Assembly (NCBI RefSeq): GCF_900111455.1
Contig: NZ_FOIE01000010.1
Location: forward strand, 62,001 to 126,000
Source: Geodermatophilus poikilotrophus
Lineage (GTDB): Bacteria > Actinomycetota > Actinomycetes > Mycobacteriales > Geodermatophilaceae
Direction of reading: 5' to 3'
Length of the DNA stretch: 64,000 nucleotides
Shown here: one piece after another, positions 51,846-61,478 of the stretch
Position numbering within the stretch: the first letter of the stretch is position 1
Layout of the letters: each line of letters opens with the position of its first letter
The notes under the pieces: model-generated
What the model was told of the DNA's origin: nothing
The model's database searches: none
The model's input: the letters and a program-made list of their open reading frames with translations, nothing else
Made by a program: the position numbers and the translations under genes

Positions 51846-53642
51846 GTGGAGCACACGGACCCGACCGAGCACCCGCGGCCGCTGCTGCGCCGTCCCTGGA
51901 CCTCGCTCGACGGCGAGTGGGAGTTCGCCGCCGACCCCGGCCTCGCGGGCACCGTCGACGGCGTCGTGTTCGACCGCACCATCCAGGTGCCCTACGCCCC
52001 GGAGACCCCGGCCAGCGGCGTGCACTGGACCGGCCGGCTCGACCGCGCCTGGTACCGCCGCCGGCTGCCCGGCCGCGCCGGCGACCGGCGCACCGTCCTG
52101 CACTTCGGCGCCGTCGACCGCAGCTGCGACGTGTGGGTCGGCGGCGCGCACGTCGCCTCCCACGAGGGCGGCTACACGCCGTTCAGCGTCGACGTCACCG
52201 ACCACCTGGCCGACGACGGCGCCGAGCTGGTGGTCCGCGCCGACGACGACCCGCTGGACCTCGAGGCGCCGCGCGGCAAGCAGGACTGGCGCGACGAGCC
52301 GCACGCGATCTGGTACCCGCGCACGACCGGCATCTGGCGCACCGTCTGGGTGGAGCAGGTGGCGCCGCGGCACATCGCCGACGTCCAGTGGCGCACGGAC
52401 CCGCGCCGCATGCGGGTCGACGTCCGCGTGCAGCTCGGGGTCCCCGTCTCCGGTGCCCGGCTGCACCTGCGGTTGCGCGCCGGCGAGCGGCTGCTGGTCG
52501 ACGACTCGGTGCGCGTGGACGGCCGGGTCGTCGAGCGCACCGTGCAGGTGGGGGACGGCGGCATCGACGACCGCAGCGGGCTGCTCTGGTGGCCCGGGCC
52601 CGACCCGGTGCTGCTGGACGCCGAGCTGGCGCTGGTCGCCGACGACGGCGAGGTGCTCGACGAGGTCGAGAGCTACACCGCGCTGCGCTCGGTCGAGGTC
52701 GGCGACGGGCGGCTGCTGGTCAACGGCCGTCCGGCGCCGCTGCGGCTGGTGCTCGACCAGGGCTACTGGCCCGACACCGGCGCGACCCCGCCCGACGTCG
52801 CGGCGCTGCGGCGGGACCTGGAGCTCACCCGGGCGCTGGGCTTCACCGGGGCCCGCAAGCACCAGAAGACCGAGGACCCGCGCTACCTCGCCCTCGCCGA
52901 CCGGATGGGCCTCCTGGTGTGGGCGGAGATGCCCTCGGCGTACCGGCCCGGCCCGACGGCGAGCGCCCGGCTGCTGCGCGAGTGGGCCGACGTGGTGGTC
53001 GCCCACCGCGGGTTCCCGAGCGTGGTGGCGTGGGTGCCGCTCAACGAGTCGTGGGGCGTGCAGGAGGCGGAGGCCGACGAGCGGCAGCGCGGGCTGGTCC
53101 GCGCCCTGGCGGCGACGGCGGACGCGCTCGACGGCACCCGGCCGGTCTCGGCCAACGACGGCTGGGAGACCCTCGGCGGCGACGTCCTCGGTGTCCACGA
53201 CTACGAGCAGGACCCCGCGGTGCTCGGCGAGCGCTACGCCACGGCCGCCGACCTCGAGCGGGTGGCCACCGGGCGCCGTCCCGACGGGTACCTGGCCGAC
53301 CTCGACCGCGCGGGCGTCGCAGGCCGCGCCGTCGTCCTCTCGGAGTTCGGCGGTGTGGCGCTGCGCTCCCCGGAGGACGCGGGCTGGGGCTACGCCGACG
53401 CGACCTCGCCGGAGGACCTGCTGGCCCGCTACCGCGCCCAGTGGGCCGCGGTGCACGGCAGCACCGCGCTCGCAGGCGCCTGCTGGACGCAGCTGACCGA
53501 CACGTACCAGGAGGTCAACGGGCTGCTGGGGATGGACCGGGTACCCAAGGTCGACCTCGACGCGCTGCGCCGGGCCACCCTCGGCGAGCCCGAGGCGGCG
53601 CCCGCGCCGACCGCCCCGCCGATCGACCCCCCGCCGAGTTGA
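51846..53642 (+). CDS. Glycoside hydrolase family 2 (beta-galactosidase/glucuronidase-like)
   Basis: A 598-residue retaining glycosidase. Sugar-binding N-terminal domain (TSLDGEWEF, WYRRRL, FGAVDRSCDVWVGG, HEGGYTPFSVDVT), an Ig-like middle and a TIM barrel. The acid/base Glu is in VPLNESWG near 400 and the nucleophile Glu in LSEFGG near 499. No signal peptide, so it acts on imported oligosaccharides. Specificity is not readable. The TGA stop is the first three bases of a family B repeat. The ABC importer operon follows. Confidence 0.9.
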   Translation: MEHTDPTEHPRPLLRRPWTSLDGEWEFAADPGLAGTVDGVVFDRTIQVPYAPETPASGVHWTGRLDRAWYRRRLPGRAGDRRTVLHFGAVDRSCDVWVGGAHVASHEGGYTPFSVDVTDHLADDGAELVVRADDDPLDLEAPRGKQDWRDEPHAIWYPRTTGIWRTVWVEQVAPRHIADVQWRTDPRRMRVDVRVQLGVPVSGARLHLRLRAGERLLVDDSVRVDGRVVERTVQVGDGGIDDRSGLLWWPGPDPVLLDAELALVADDGEVLDEVESYTALRSVEVGDGRLLVNGRPAPLRLVLDQGYWPDTGATPPDVAALRRDLELTRALGFTGARKHQKTEDPRYLALADRMGLLVWAEMPSAYRPGPTASARLLREWADVVVAHRGFPSVVAWVPLNESWGVQEAEADERQRGLVRALAATADALDGTRPVSANDGWETLGGDVLGVHDYEQDPAVLGERYATAADLERVATGRRPDGYLADLDRAGVAGRAVVLSEFGGVALRSPEDAGWGYADATSPEDLLARYRAQWAAVHGSTALAGACWTQLTDTYQEVNGLLGMDRVPKVDLDALRRATLGEPEAAPAPTAPPIDPPPS

Positions 53643-53707
53643 TCACGGGGTTGTCGCGCGGCGACACGCTGCGGACGGCGTGCCCTCCGGCACCGAACCC
53701 ATGATCA
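53640..53707. repeat. Family B 68-bp element, copy B3, supplies the GH2 stop codon
   Basis: Ends TGATCACGGG and CCCATGATCA (one mismatch). Its first three bases are the GH2 stop. Its interior runs in the opposite orientation to B1 and B2. Confidence 0.75.
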
Positions 53708-53869
53708 ACAGCGGTGGACGGCGAGTGGGCGGGCCGGGCCGCGTCCAGCGTGCGGTGTCGTTCCGTTCCGGTCACGGGTAGACAACGATCACCGTCCCGA
53801 CCTGCGAGCCGAGGCGGTCCGGGCCAGGGTCGGGCGCAGACCGAGACAGTCGAGCCGCCGGAGGTCCCC

Positions 53870-55411
53870 GTGCGCAGCAACCGACTCCTGCCCCTGCTCG
53901 CCGCCGGTGCCCTGGTGCTCAGCGCCTGCGGCGGCGGCGGGGAGAGCGTCGACACCGGGACCGGCGGCGGCGGGGGCGGTGGCGGTGGCGGTGGCGGCAC
54001 GCTCGTCGCGGCGGTGTCCGCCCAGCCCGACCAGTTCGACCCGCACGTGACCACGGCCTACCCGAGCTTCCAGGTCCTGGAGAACGTCTACGACACCCTC
54101 GTGGTGCCGAACGCCGAGGACCTCACGATGGAGCCGAGCCTGGCCGAGAGCTGGGAGACCAGCGAGGACCAGCTGACCTGGACGTTCGCGCTGCGGGACG
54201 GCGTGACCTTCCACGACGGCAGCACGTTCGACTCCGCCGACGTCGTCTACTCCTACCGGCGGATCATCGACGAGCAGCTGAGCAACTCGTTCCGGTTCCA
54301 GAACGTCACCGCGGTCGAGGCGCCCGACCCGCGGACCGTGGTGATCCGGCTCAGCCAGCCGACGCCGAACCTGCTGGAGCGGATCGGCTCCTTCAAGGGG
54401 ATGGCGATCCTGCCGGAGAACGCCGCGGAGGACCTCGACCTCACCACCGACGCCAACGGCACCGGCCCCTTCCAGCTGGAGAGCTCCGACGCCAGCAGCA
54501 CCGTGCTGACCGCCTACGCGGACCACTGGGGCGGCGCGCCGACCGTCGACGGGGTCGAGTTCCGCTACATCACCGAGCCGGCGGCGGCGCTGACCGCGCT
54601 GCAGAACGGTGAGGTGCAGTGGACCGACAACGTCCCGCCGCAGCAGATCGAGTCGCTGGGCGGCGACGACACCGTCGAGCTGCAGACGACGCCCAGCGTC
54701 GACTACTGGTACCTGTCCATGAACTACGCGCGCCCGCCGTTCGACAACCGCGACGTGCGGCGCGCGATCTCCTTCGCCATCGACCGCGAGGCGGTGGCCG
54801 AGGCGGCGTGGTTCGGAGCGGCCCAGCCCAACCAGACGGCGATCCCCGAGGACAGCTTCTTCCACACCGACTACGCGCCGTTCCAGCCCGACCCCGACCA
54901 GGCCCGCCAGCTGCTCGAGCAGGCCGGCGTCCAGACGCCGCTGACGATGGGCCTGATGGTCACCGACGAGTTCCCGGAGACGGTGACCGCCGCGCAGGTG
55001 ATCGCCAGCCAGCTCGAGCCGATCGGGATCGACGTGGAGATCGAGACCCTGGACTTCGCCACCTGGCTGGACCGCCAGGGGCAGGGTGACTTCGACGCCT
55101 TCTACCTCGGCTGGCTCGGCAACCTCGACCCGGCGGCCTACTACCAGGAGCAGCACCAGACCGACGGGCCGAACAACTACCAGGGCTACAGCAACCCGCA
55201 GGTCGACCAGCTGCTGCAGGCCGGGGCGACCGAGACCGACGAGGCCGCCCGCAAGCAGGTCTACGACCAGGCGGCGCAGATCATCGTCGACGACGTCTCC
55301 TACCTGTACCTCTACAACCCCGACGTGGTGCAGGCGTGGGCGCCCGGGCTGTCGGGCTACCAGATCCGGGCGGACAAGGCGATCAACTTCGAGACCGTGG
55401 AGCTGCCCTGA
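53870..55411 (+). CDS. ABC-importer substrate-binding lipoprotein (DppA/OppA type)
   Basis: A 513-residue extracytoplasmic solute-binding protein of the peptide/nickel class 5 family. The signal peptide ends in the lipobox LSAC with the lipidated Cys at residue 20. A poly-glycine linker follows, then the binding fold (QPDQFDPHVTT, LAESWETSEDQLTWTFALRD, GTGPFQLESSD, YLSMNYARPPFDNRDVRRAI). It probably captures oligopeptides or oligosaccharides. The GTG is preceded by GGAGG. It is the first of five importer genes with tight overlaps. Confidence 0.93.
   Translation: MRSNRLLPLLAAGALVLSACGGGGESVDTGTGGGGGGGGGGGGTLVAAVSAQPDQFDPHVTTAYPSFQVLENVYDTLVVPNAEDLTMEPSLAESWETSEDQLTWTFALRDGVTFHDGSTFDSADVVYSYRRIIDEQLSNSFRFQNVTAVEAPDPRTVVIRLSQPTPNLLERIGSFKGMAILPENAAEDLDLTTDANGTGPFQLESSDASSTVLTAYADHWGGAPTVDGVEFRYITEPAAALTALQNGEVQWTDNVPPQQIESLGGDDTVELQTTPSVDYWYLSMNYARPPFDNRDVRRAISFAIDREAVAEAAWFGAAQPNQTAIPEDSFFHTDYAPFQPDPDQARQLLEQAGVQTPLTMGLMVTDEFPETVTAAQVIASQLEPIGIDVEIETLDFATWLDRQGQGDFDAFYLGWLGNLDPAAYYQEQHQTDGPNNYQGYSNPQVDQLLQAGATETDEAARKQVYDQAAQIIVDDVSYLYLYNPDVVQAWAPGLSGYQIRADKAINFETVELP
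53958..54000 (+). repeat. Poly-glycine codon repeat in the lipoprotein linker
   Basis: A run of GGN codons, including several GGTGGC hexamers, encodes about a dozen consecutive glycines just after the lipid anchor. Slippage would change linker length in frame. Confidence 0.7.
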
Positions 55412-56349
55412 CCGGCTACCTCCTCCGCCGGGTCGGCCAGTCGCTCGTCGTCCTCGCGGGGGTGAGCGTCATCGTGTTCGGCCTGGTCCACCTGGTACCG
55501 GGCGACCCGATCCGGCTCGCGCTGGGCACGCGCTTCGACCAGGAGACCTACGACGCCCTGCGGGCGCGGGCCGGTCTGGACCAGCCGCTGGTCGAGCAGT
55601 TCTTCGGCTGGGCAGGCCGGGCGCTGCGCGGTGACCTCGGGGTGAGCTTCCGGACGGGGGAGACGGTCACCTCGCTGATCAGCGAGCGGCTGCCCGCGAC
55701 GCTCACCCTGGCGGTCGCCTCGATCCTGGTGGCGCTGCTCATCGCCGTCCCGCTGGGCACCCTGTCGGCGCTGCGGCCCCGGTCCGTCGTCGACCGGGTC
55801 GCCACGGTGCTCAGCCAGATCGGGATCTCCGTGCCGGAGTTCTGGATGGCGATCGTGCTCATCCTGGTCTTCGCCGGGACGCTGGGCTGGCTGCCCTCGG
55901 GCGGCTACGTCCCGCTGACCGAGGACCCGGCCGGCTGGGCGCAGCGGCTGCTGATGCCGGCGGTGGTCACCGGGGTGGTGTCCGGCTCGGTGATCACCCG
56001 GTTCGTCCGGTCGAGCGTCCTGGAGGCGCTCGGGGCCGACCACGTCCGGACGGCGCAGGCCAAGGGGCTGCCGGCGCGGCAGGTGTTCACCTGGCACGTG
56101 CTGCGCAACGCGCTGCTGCCCCTGGTCACCGTCACCGGCGTGCAGCTGGCCTACCTGCTGTCGGGAGTGGTGGTGGTGGAGATCGTCTTCTCCTGGCCGG
56201 GGCTCGGCCAGCTGGCCCTGCAGGCGGTCCAGTCCCGGGACTACCCGGTCCTCCAGGGGGCGATCCTGCTGTTCGCCGTGGTGTTCCTGCTGATCAACCT
56301 GGTGGTCGACCTGCTCTACACCGCCATCGACCCGCGGATCCGGCGATGA
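55408..56349 (+). CDS. ABC-importer permease (DppB type), probable CTG start
   Basis: A 313-residue permease with six membrane helices. It begins YLLRRVGQSLVVLAGVSVIVF, has VPGDPI after helix 1, and carries the EAA loop ADHVRTAQAKGLPARQVFTWH that contacts the ATPase. Family N-termini align with (M)TGYLLRR. The codon there is CTG, overlapping the previous stop as CTGA, in place of the ATGA/GTGA seen elsewhere. The only canonical upstream start is a GTG at 55336, which would add 24 unlikely residues and a 76-base overlap. Confidence 0.88.
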   Translation: MTGYLLRRVGQSLVVLAGVSVIVFGLVHLVPGDPIRLALGTRFDQETYDALRARAGLDQPLVEQFFGWAGRALRGDLGVSFRTGETVTSLISERLPATLTLAVASILVALLIAVPLGTLSALRPRSVVDRVATVLSQIGISVPEFWMAIVLILVFAGTLGWLPSGGYVPLTEDPAGWAQRLLMPAVVTGVVSGSVITRFVRSSVLEALGADHVRTAQAKGLPARQVFTWHVLRNALLPLVTVTGVQLAYLLSGVVVVEIVFSWPGLGQLALQAVQSRDYPVLQGAILLFAVVFLLINLVVDLLYTAIDPRIRR

Positions 56350-56380
56350 CGGGGACGGCACGCAGCCGAGGCCGGCTGCG

Positions 56381-57322
56381 GTGACCGGCGCGCCGCTGCC
56401 CGAGCCGGCAGCCTCACCGACCGCCACCGACGCCGGCGTCCCCTCGACGGCGCGGCCCCCGCGGCCGCGCTGGCGGCAGACGCTGGGCCTGCTCGCCCGC
56501 AACCCCACCGCGGCGGTCGCGGCGACGGTGCTGCTGCTCATCGTCCTCATGGCCGTGTTCGACGAGAGCCTGGCGCCCAGCGGCCCCAACGAGATCGCGG
56601 TCGAGGACCGGCTGCAGCCGCCGAGCCCGGCGCACCCGTTCGGCACCGACGACCTCGGCCGGGACATCCTCAGCCGGGTGGTCCTGGGGGCGGCCGTCTC
56701 GCTGCGGGTGGGGTTCCTCGCGGTCGCCTTCGCGCTGGTCGTCGGGGCCCTCATCGGCCTGCTGGCCGGCTACTACGGCCGCTGGGTGGACGACGTCCTG
56801 ATGCGGTTCATGGACGTCCTCTTCGCCTTCCCGGCGGTGCTGCTGGCGATCGCGGTGCTCGCCGTCCGTGGCCCCGGGGCCGGCAACACCGCCCTGGCCA
56901 TCGGGATCGTCTACATCCCCGTCTTCGCCCGGGTCACCCGCGCCAGCGTGCTCGGCGTCCGGGAGGAGGTGTACGTGCGGGCGTCGCGGTCGGTGGGTGC
57001 TTCGGACTTCCGGCTGCTCACCCGGCACGTGCTGCCCAACGCGGCGCCGCCGATCATCGTGCAGACCTCGATCAGCCTGGCCTTCGCCGTCCTGGCCGAG
57101 GCTGCGCTGTCCTTCCTCGGGCTGGGCACCCAGCCGCCGAACCCGTCGTGGGGGCTCATGCTGGCCGAGGGGCGCGGCTTCATCGACCTGGCCTGGTGGC
57201 TGGCCTTCTTCCCGGGGATGGCGATCTTCCTGACCGTGCTGTGCTTCAACCTGCTCGGCGACGGGCTGCGGGACGTTCTCGACCCGCGCCAGCGCACGCT
57301 GATGGCTGGGAGCGGCAGATGA
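56381..57322 (+). CDS. ABC-importer permease (DppC type)
   Basis: A 313-residue second permease. A Pro-rich cytosolic N-terminus precedes helix 1 (about 44-62); HPFGTDDLGRDILSRVV is the DppC hallmark, and VYVRASRSVGASDFRLLTRHVLPN is the EAA loop in two pieces. It forms the channel together with DppB. GTG start; its stop overlaps the next ATG (ATGA). Confidence 0.92.
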   Translation: MTGAPLPEPAASPTATDAGVPSTARPPRPRWRQTLGLLARNPTAAVAATVLLLIVLMAVFDESLAPSGPNEIAVEDRLQPPSPAHPFGTDDLGRDILSRVVLGAAVSLRVGFLAVAFALVVGALIGLLAGYYGRWVDDVLMRFMDVLFAFPAVLLAIAVLAVRGPGAGNTALAIGIVYIPVFARVTRASVLGVREEVYVRASRSVGASDFRLLTRHVLPNAAPPIIVQTSISLAFAVLAEAALSFLGLGTQPPNPSWGLMLAEGRGFIDLAWWLAFFPGMAIFLTVLCFNLLGDGLRDVLDPRQRTLMAGSGR

Positions 57323-58323
57323 GTGAGCTCGCGCCGCTGCTGGAGGTGGCGGACCTGCGGGTGCGGCTGCGCACGCCGCGCGGTCCGGCCGAGGTCGTCA
57401 ACGGGCTGAGCTACACCGTCGGGCGCGGCGAGACGGTGGCGGTGGTGGGGGAGTCCGGCAGCGGCAAGAGCGTCTCGGTCCTCGCCCTGCTCGGGCTGCT
57501 CCCCGCCCGCGTGGCGGCGGTGACCGGCGCCGCGCGGCTGGACGGCGAGGACCTGCTCACCATGCCGCCCGAGCGGCTGCGCGAGGTGCGCGGCCCCGGC
57601 GTCGGGATGGTCTTCCAGGACCCGATGACCTCGCTGAACCCGGTCCTGACGATCGGCCGGCAGCTCGTGGAGGGGATCCGCGCGCACGGCGAGGTGTCCA
57701 AGGCCGAGGCCCGGGACCGCGCGGCCGGGCTGCTGGCCGAGGTGGGCCTGCCCGACCCGCGGCGCGCGCTGGACCGCTACCCGCACGAGCTCTCCGGCGG
57801 GATGCGCCAGCGGGTGGTCATCGCGATCGCGCTCAGCAACAACCCCTCGCTGCTCATCGCCGACGAGGCCACCACGGCCCTCGACGTCACCGTGCAGGCG
57901 CAGATCCTCGACCTGGTGGCGGGGTTGCAGAGCGAGCACGGCACCGGGGTCATCTGGATCACCCACGACCTGGGCGTGGTCGCCGGCATCGCCGACCGGG
58001 TGCTGGTCATGTACGGCGGCCGCTGCGTGGAGGACGGCTCGGTGGACGACGTCCTGGAGCGTCCGGCGCACCCCTACACGCGCGGCCTGCTCGGCGCGCT
58101 GCCGGACCTGGCCTCGTCCGACGACGGCGAGCTCGCCACGGTGCCGGGCACCCCGCCCGCCCCCACCGACCTGCCGGCCGGCTGCGTGTTCTGGCCGCGC
58201 TGCCCGGTGCGCTCCGACCCGCGCTGCGAGACCGAGCAGCCGCCGCTGGCGGTGGTCGGCGCGTCGACGGGCGGCCTGCCGCACCGCGCGGCGACCTGGT
58301 GCAGCGAGGGGAGCTCACGATGA
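57319..58323 (+). CDS. ABC-importer ATPase (DppD type)
   Basis: A 334-residue ATPase. Walker [10 protein letters not shown]-loop [10 protein letters not shown], signature LSGGMRQR, Walker [13 protein letters not shown], switch His in WITHDLG. The C-terminal oligopeptide domain has the four-Cys-like [16 protein letters not shown], which binds an iron-sulfur cluster in some homologues. It is coupled to both neighbours by ATGA overlaps. Confidence 0.94.
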   Translation: MSELAPLLEVADLRVRLRTPRGPAEVVNGLSYTVGRGETVAVVGESGSGKSVSVLALLGLLPARVAAVTGAARLDGEDLLTMPPERLREVRGPGVGMVFQDPMTSLNPVLTIGRQLVEGIRAHGEVSKAEARDRAAGLLAEVGLPDPRRALDRYPHELSGGMRQRVVIAIALSNNPSLLIADEATTALDVTVQAQILDLVAGLQSEHGTGVIWITHDLGVVAGIADRVLVMYGGRCVEDGSVDDVLERPAHPYTRGLLGALPDLASSDDGELATVPGTPPAPTDLPAGCVFWPRCPVRSDPRCETEQPPLAVVGASTGGLPHRAATWCSEGSSR

Positions 58324-59426
58324 CCGACCTGCCGCAGGGGCCGACCGCCCACGCCCGGGGCGCCCCCGACTCCGGCGTCCCGGCCTCCGGGGTACCCGGC
58401 TCCGACGTCCTCGTCTCCGCGCGGGGGCTGGAGGTGCACTTCCCGGTCCGGTCCGGCAGCGCCCTGCGGCGGACGACGGGGCTGCTGCGCGCCGTCGACG
58501 GCGTGGACCTCGACATCCACCGCGGGGAGACGCTGGGGCTGGTCGGGGAGTCCGGCTGCGGCAAGTCGACGCTGGGCAACGCGCTGCTGCGGCTGGTGGA
58601 GCCCACCGGCGGGACGGTGACCTTCGACGGCACCGACGTGACCGGGCTGGGCCGCCGCGGGCTGCGCGACCTGCGCCGGCGGGCCGGGATGGTCTTCCAG
58701 GACCCGTTCGCCTCGCTCGACCCGCGCCGGACGGTGCGGCAGACGGTGTCCGAGCCGCTGGAGGTGCACGGCCTGCGGTCGGGACGGCAGGAGCGCTCAG
58801 CGCGGGTCGCCGAGCTGCTGGAGCTGGTCGGCCTGGACCCCGCGGTCGCCGACCGCTACCCGCACGAGTTCTCCGGCGGCCAGCGGCAGCGGGTCGGCAT
58901 CGCACGCGCGCTGGCCGGCGAGCCGGACTTCCTGGTCTGCGACGAGGCGATCGCGTCGCTGGACGTCAGCGTCCAGGCGCAGGTGCTCAACCTGCTCCGC
59001 CGGCTGCAGCGTCAGCTCGGGCTCACGCTGCTGTTCATCTCGCACGACCTCTCCGCCGTCCGGCACGTCTCCGACCGGATCGCGGTCATGTACCTGGGGC
59101 GGGTGGTCGAGGTCGGCCCCGCGGCGGCGGTCGGCTCGGAGCCGGAGATGCCCTACACCCAGGCGCTGCTCTCGGCGGTGCCCGTGCCCCACCCGGCCCT
59201 CGAGCGGGCGCGGCAGCGGATCGTGCTGGGCGGCGACGTCCCCTCGCCGGCGAACGTCCCCAGCGGCTGCCGCTTCCGCACCCGCTGCCCGTATGTCTTC
59301 GAGCCCTGCCCGGACGTCGACCCGGCGCTGCAGCCGGTCGGCGCACCGGGCCAGCTCGCCGCCTGCCACCTGCACGGCGTCGTCGGCCGCCCGGTCCAAC
59401 GGGAGGACGCCGTCGCCGCGGAGTGA
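58320..59426 (+). CDS. ABC-importer ATPase (DppF type)
   Basis: A 368-residue second ATPase. Walker [10 protein letters not shown]-loop [10 protein letters not shown], signature FSGGQRQR, Walker [13 protein letters not shown], switch His in FISHDLS. The C-terminus again carries a Cys-rich [16 protein letters not shown]. It has about forty extra N-terminal residues of low complexity before the core. Last gene of the importer operon, followed by a long hairpin. Confidence 0.94.
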   Translation: MTDLPQGPTAHARGAPDSGVPASGVPGSDVLVSARGLEVHFPVRSGSALRRTTGLLRAVDGVDLDIHRGETLGLVGESGCGKSTLGNALLRLVEPTGGTVTFDGTDVTGLGRRGLRDLRRRAGMVFQDPFASLDPRRTVRQTVSEPLEVHGLRSGRQERSARVAELLELVGLDPAVADRYPHEFSGGQRQRVGIARALAGEPDFLVCDEAIASLDVSVQAQVLNLLRRLQRQLGLTLLFISHDLSAVRHVSDRIAVMYLGRVVEVGPAAAVGSEPEMPYTQALLSAVPVPHPALERARQRIVLGGDVPSPANVPSGCRFRTRCPYVFEPCPDVDPALQPVGAPGQLAACHLHGVVGRPVQREDAVAAE

Positions 59427-59429
59427 GCG

Positions 59430-59500
59430 GCCGGCGTCGTCCACCCCCGCCTCCTCCGCGACGGACGGGCGCCGCGAGGCCGACGGGCGGGGACGCCGGC
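59430..59500 (+). terminator. Long bulged hairpin after the importer operon
   Basis: GCCGGCGT (59430) pairs with ACGCCGGC (59493), and CCCCGCC pairs with GGCGGGG inside. It begins three bases after the operon's last stop codon. Confidence 0.5.
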
Positions 59501-59540
59501 ACGGGCACGGGTAGGGCGCCGGTGGTGCCACCATCGCGCG

Positions 59541-60023
59541 GTGAGCACGGTGACGCTGCGCCCGATGACCGACGCGGAGTTCGCGGGGTTCCGGTCCGCC
59601 GCCGCGCGGGCCTTCGCCGACGAGCTGGCGGCGACCGGTGGTTGGTCGCCCGAGGAGGCGCTCGAGCGGGCCCTGCAGGGCAGCGCCGAGCTCCTGCCGC
59701 AGGGGCGCGCGACACCCGGGATGCTGCTGCTCACCGCCGTCCTGGACGACGGGACGGCGGTCGGCTGGCTGTGGCTGGGGCTCACCCACCCCCGCGGCAC
59801 CCCGGACTGCGCGTTCGTCTACGACATCGAGATCGCCGAGGGCCACCGCGGCGCCGGGCTCGGGCGGGCGCTGCTGGCGGCGGGGGAGGACGTCGTCCGG
59901 TCGCACGGGGTCGCGGCGGTGGAGCTCAACGTCTTCGGGGACAACGCCCGCGCCATCGGGCTGTACACGTCGGCCGGGTACCGGGTCGTCACCCAGCAGA
60001 TGCGCAAGGACCTCGGCGCGTAG
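59541..60023 (+). CDS. GNAT-family N-acetyltransferase
   Basis: A 160-residue acetyl-CoA-dependent acetyltransferase. Strand beta-4 and the pyrophosphate loop read VYDIEIAEGHRGAGLGRALL (Q/RxxGxG/A motif near 106-111), and ELNVFGDNARAIGLYTSAGY is the C-terminal motif B. The acceptor substrate is unknown. GTG start. It stands alone between the importer and F420-type genes. Confidence 0.9.
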   Translation: MSTVTLRPMTDAEFAGFRSAAARAFADELAATGGWSPEEALERALQGSAELLPQGRATPGMLLLTAVLDDGTAVGWLWLGLTHPRGTPDCAFVYDIEIAEGHRGAGLGRALLAAGEDVVRSHGVAAVELNVFGDNARAIGLYTSAGYRVVTQQMRKDLGA

Positions 60024-60102
60024 GGCAGGGCCGTGCGCCGTGTGTCGGGCGGCTCGCCGACCAGCGCGCAGCGGGGGATGGCTGGTGCGGCGCCGTCCCT
60101 GG

Positions 60103-60108
60103 TAGGAC
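60103..60108 (+). promoter_or_regulatory. Candidate leaderless -10 of the PPOX gene
   Basis: TAGGAC, six bases, then the GTG at 60115; the last base departs from TANNNT. Confidence 0.35.
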
Positions 60109-60114
60109 AGCCCC

Positions 60115-60528
60115 GTGCAGACGGCGGAACTGCGCAGGCGCTTCGCCTCCAGCGCGGTGGCCCGCCTGGCGACGGTGCGGCCGGACGGCGCACCGCACCT
60201 GGTCCCCCTGGTGTTCGCCCTCGTCGACGGCACGGTCTACTCGGCGGTCGACGCCAAGCCCAAGCGCACGTCCCGCCTGCAGCGACTGGCGAACGTCCGC
60301 GTCGAGCCGCGCTGCGCCCTGCTCGTCGACCACTACGAGGACGACTGGTCGCACCTGTGGTGGGTCCGGGCGGACGGCACGGCTGCGGTGGTGGACGACC
60401 CGCCGGCCGCGCACCCCGGCCTGGCGGCGCTCGCCGAGCGGCACCCCCAGTACCGCGAGCAGCCTCCCACGGGGCCGCTGCTGGTGGTCACGGTCCAGCA
60501 GTGGAGTGGTTGGTCGAGCACGACCTGA
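60115..60528 (+). CDS. PPOX-class F420-dependent oxidoreductase (TIGR03668-like)
   Basis: A 137-residue split-barrel flavin/F420-binding protein. The core VARLATVRPDGAPHLVPLVF and KRTSRLQRLANVRVEPRCALLVDHYEDDW are characteristic of the actinobacterial TIGR03668 subgroup. It binds deazaflavin F420 and reduces an unknown substrate. An LLM-type F420 enzyme follows after fourteen bases, so the two probably share an operon. Confidence 0.87.
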   Translation: MQTAELRRRFASSAVARLATVRPDGAPHLVPLVFALVDGTVYSAVDAKPKRTSRLQRLANVRVEPRCALLVDHYEDDWSHLWWVRADGTAAVVDDPPAAHPGLAALAERHPQYREQPPTGPLLVVTVQQWSGWSSTT

Positions 60529-60542
60529 GGAGAGGACCCGGC

Positions 60543-61403
60543 ATGGAGATCGGCATCGGCATCCCCAACAGCGTCCGAGGCACCACGGGCGCCCAGTTGC
60601 TCGAGTGGGCGACACGGGCGGAGGCGGCCGGCTTCTCCAGCCTGGCCTCGATCGGCGCGGTCTCCTACCCCTCCTACGAGGAGCTCACCGTGTTCGCCGC
60701 CGCCGGTGCGGTGACCGAGCGCATCCGGTTCCTGCCGAACGTGCTGATCGCGCCCGCCCGCAGCACCGCCGAGCTGGCCAAGCAGGCCGCCACCGTGCAG
60801 GAGCTCACCGGCGGGCGGCTGACGCTGGGCCTCGGGGTCGGGTGGCGGGAGGCGGACTACACGCTGACGGGGCGCGACTTCGCCGGCCGCGGCCGGCTGT
60901 TCGACCAGCAGCTGGCCGACCTCCGGCGGGCCTGGGCGGGGGAGCCTCTCGCGGACGGGACCCGCCCGGCGGCACCCGAGACCGGCCACCACGGGGTCCC
61001 CGTCCTCGTCGGCGGCAACACCGACGCGGCGATCCGGCGGACGGTGGAGCACGGCATCGGCTGGACGGCGGGTGGCCTCCCGCCTGAGGCGACCGCGCCG
61101 TTCGTCGAGCGGGTGCACGCGGCCTGGGCGGAGGCCGGTCGCGAGGGCTCCCCGCGCATCGCCGCGCTGAACTACTTCTCCCTCGGCGACACGGAGGCGC
61201 AGTCCCGCGCCTACCTGCTGGACTACTACGAGCCGATGGGCAGGGAGACGGCCGAGTACATCGCCGGGAGCGCGCACCGCTCCCCGCAGGCGATCAAGGA
61301 GGTCATCGCGGCCTTCGCCGAGGTCGGGGTGGACGAGCTGATCCTCGATCCCACGGTCTCCGACCCGGCGCAGGTGGAGATGCTCGCCGAGGTCGCGCTC
61401 TAG
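60543..61403 (+). CDS. LLM-class (luciferase-like) oxidoreductase, probably F420-dependent
   Basis: A 286-residue TIM-barrel enzyme. IGIGIPNSVRGTTGAQLLEWA is the family start, VTERIRFLPNVLIAPARSTA and LTGGRLTLGLGVGWREADY follow, and VPVLVGGNTDAAIRR is the cofactor phosphate region. Actinobacterial members use F420 or FMN. The ATG follows GAGGAGAGG. A terminator-like hairpin follows. Confidence 0.9.
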   Translation: MEIGIGIPNSVRGTTGAQLLEWATRAEAAGFSSLASIGAVSYPSYEELTVFAAAGAVTERIRFLPNVLIAPARSTAELAKQAATVQELTGGRLTLGLGVGWREADYTLTGRDFAGRGRLFDQQLADLRRAWAGEPLADGTRPAAPETGHHGVPVLVGGNTDAAIRRTVEHGIGWTAGGLPPEATAPFVERVHAAWAEAGREGSPRIAALNYFSLGDTEAQSRAYLLDYYEPMGRETAEYIAGSAHRSPQAIKEVIAAFAEVGVDELILDPTVSDPAQVEMLAEVAL

Positions 61404-61424
61404 GCCGAGTGGGCCGTCCGGTCG

Positions 61425-61457
61425 CCCGCCCGCCGACCGGCCCGTTCAGCGGGCGGG
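61425..61457 (+). terminator. Hairpin after the LLM oxidoreductase gene
   Basis: CCCGCCCGC (61425-61433) and GCGGGCGGG (61449-61457), nine perfect pairs, 22 bases after the stop. Confidence 0.6.
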
Positions 61458-61478
61458 CCGGTGTGCCAGGGTGGCCCG

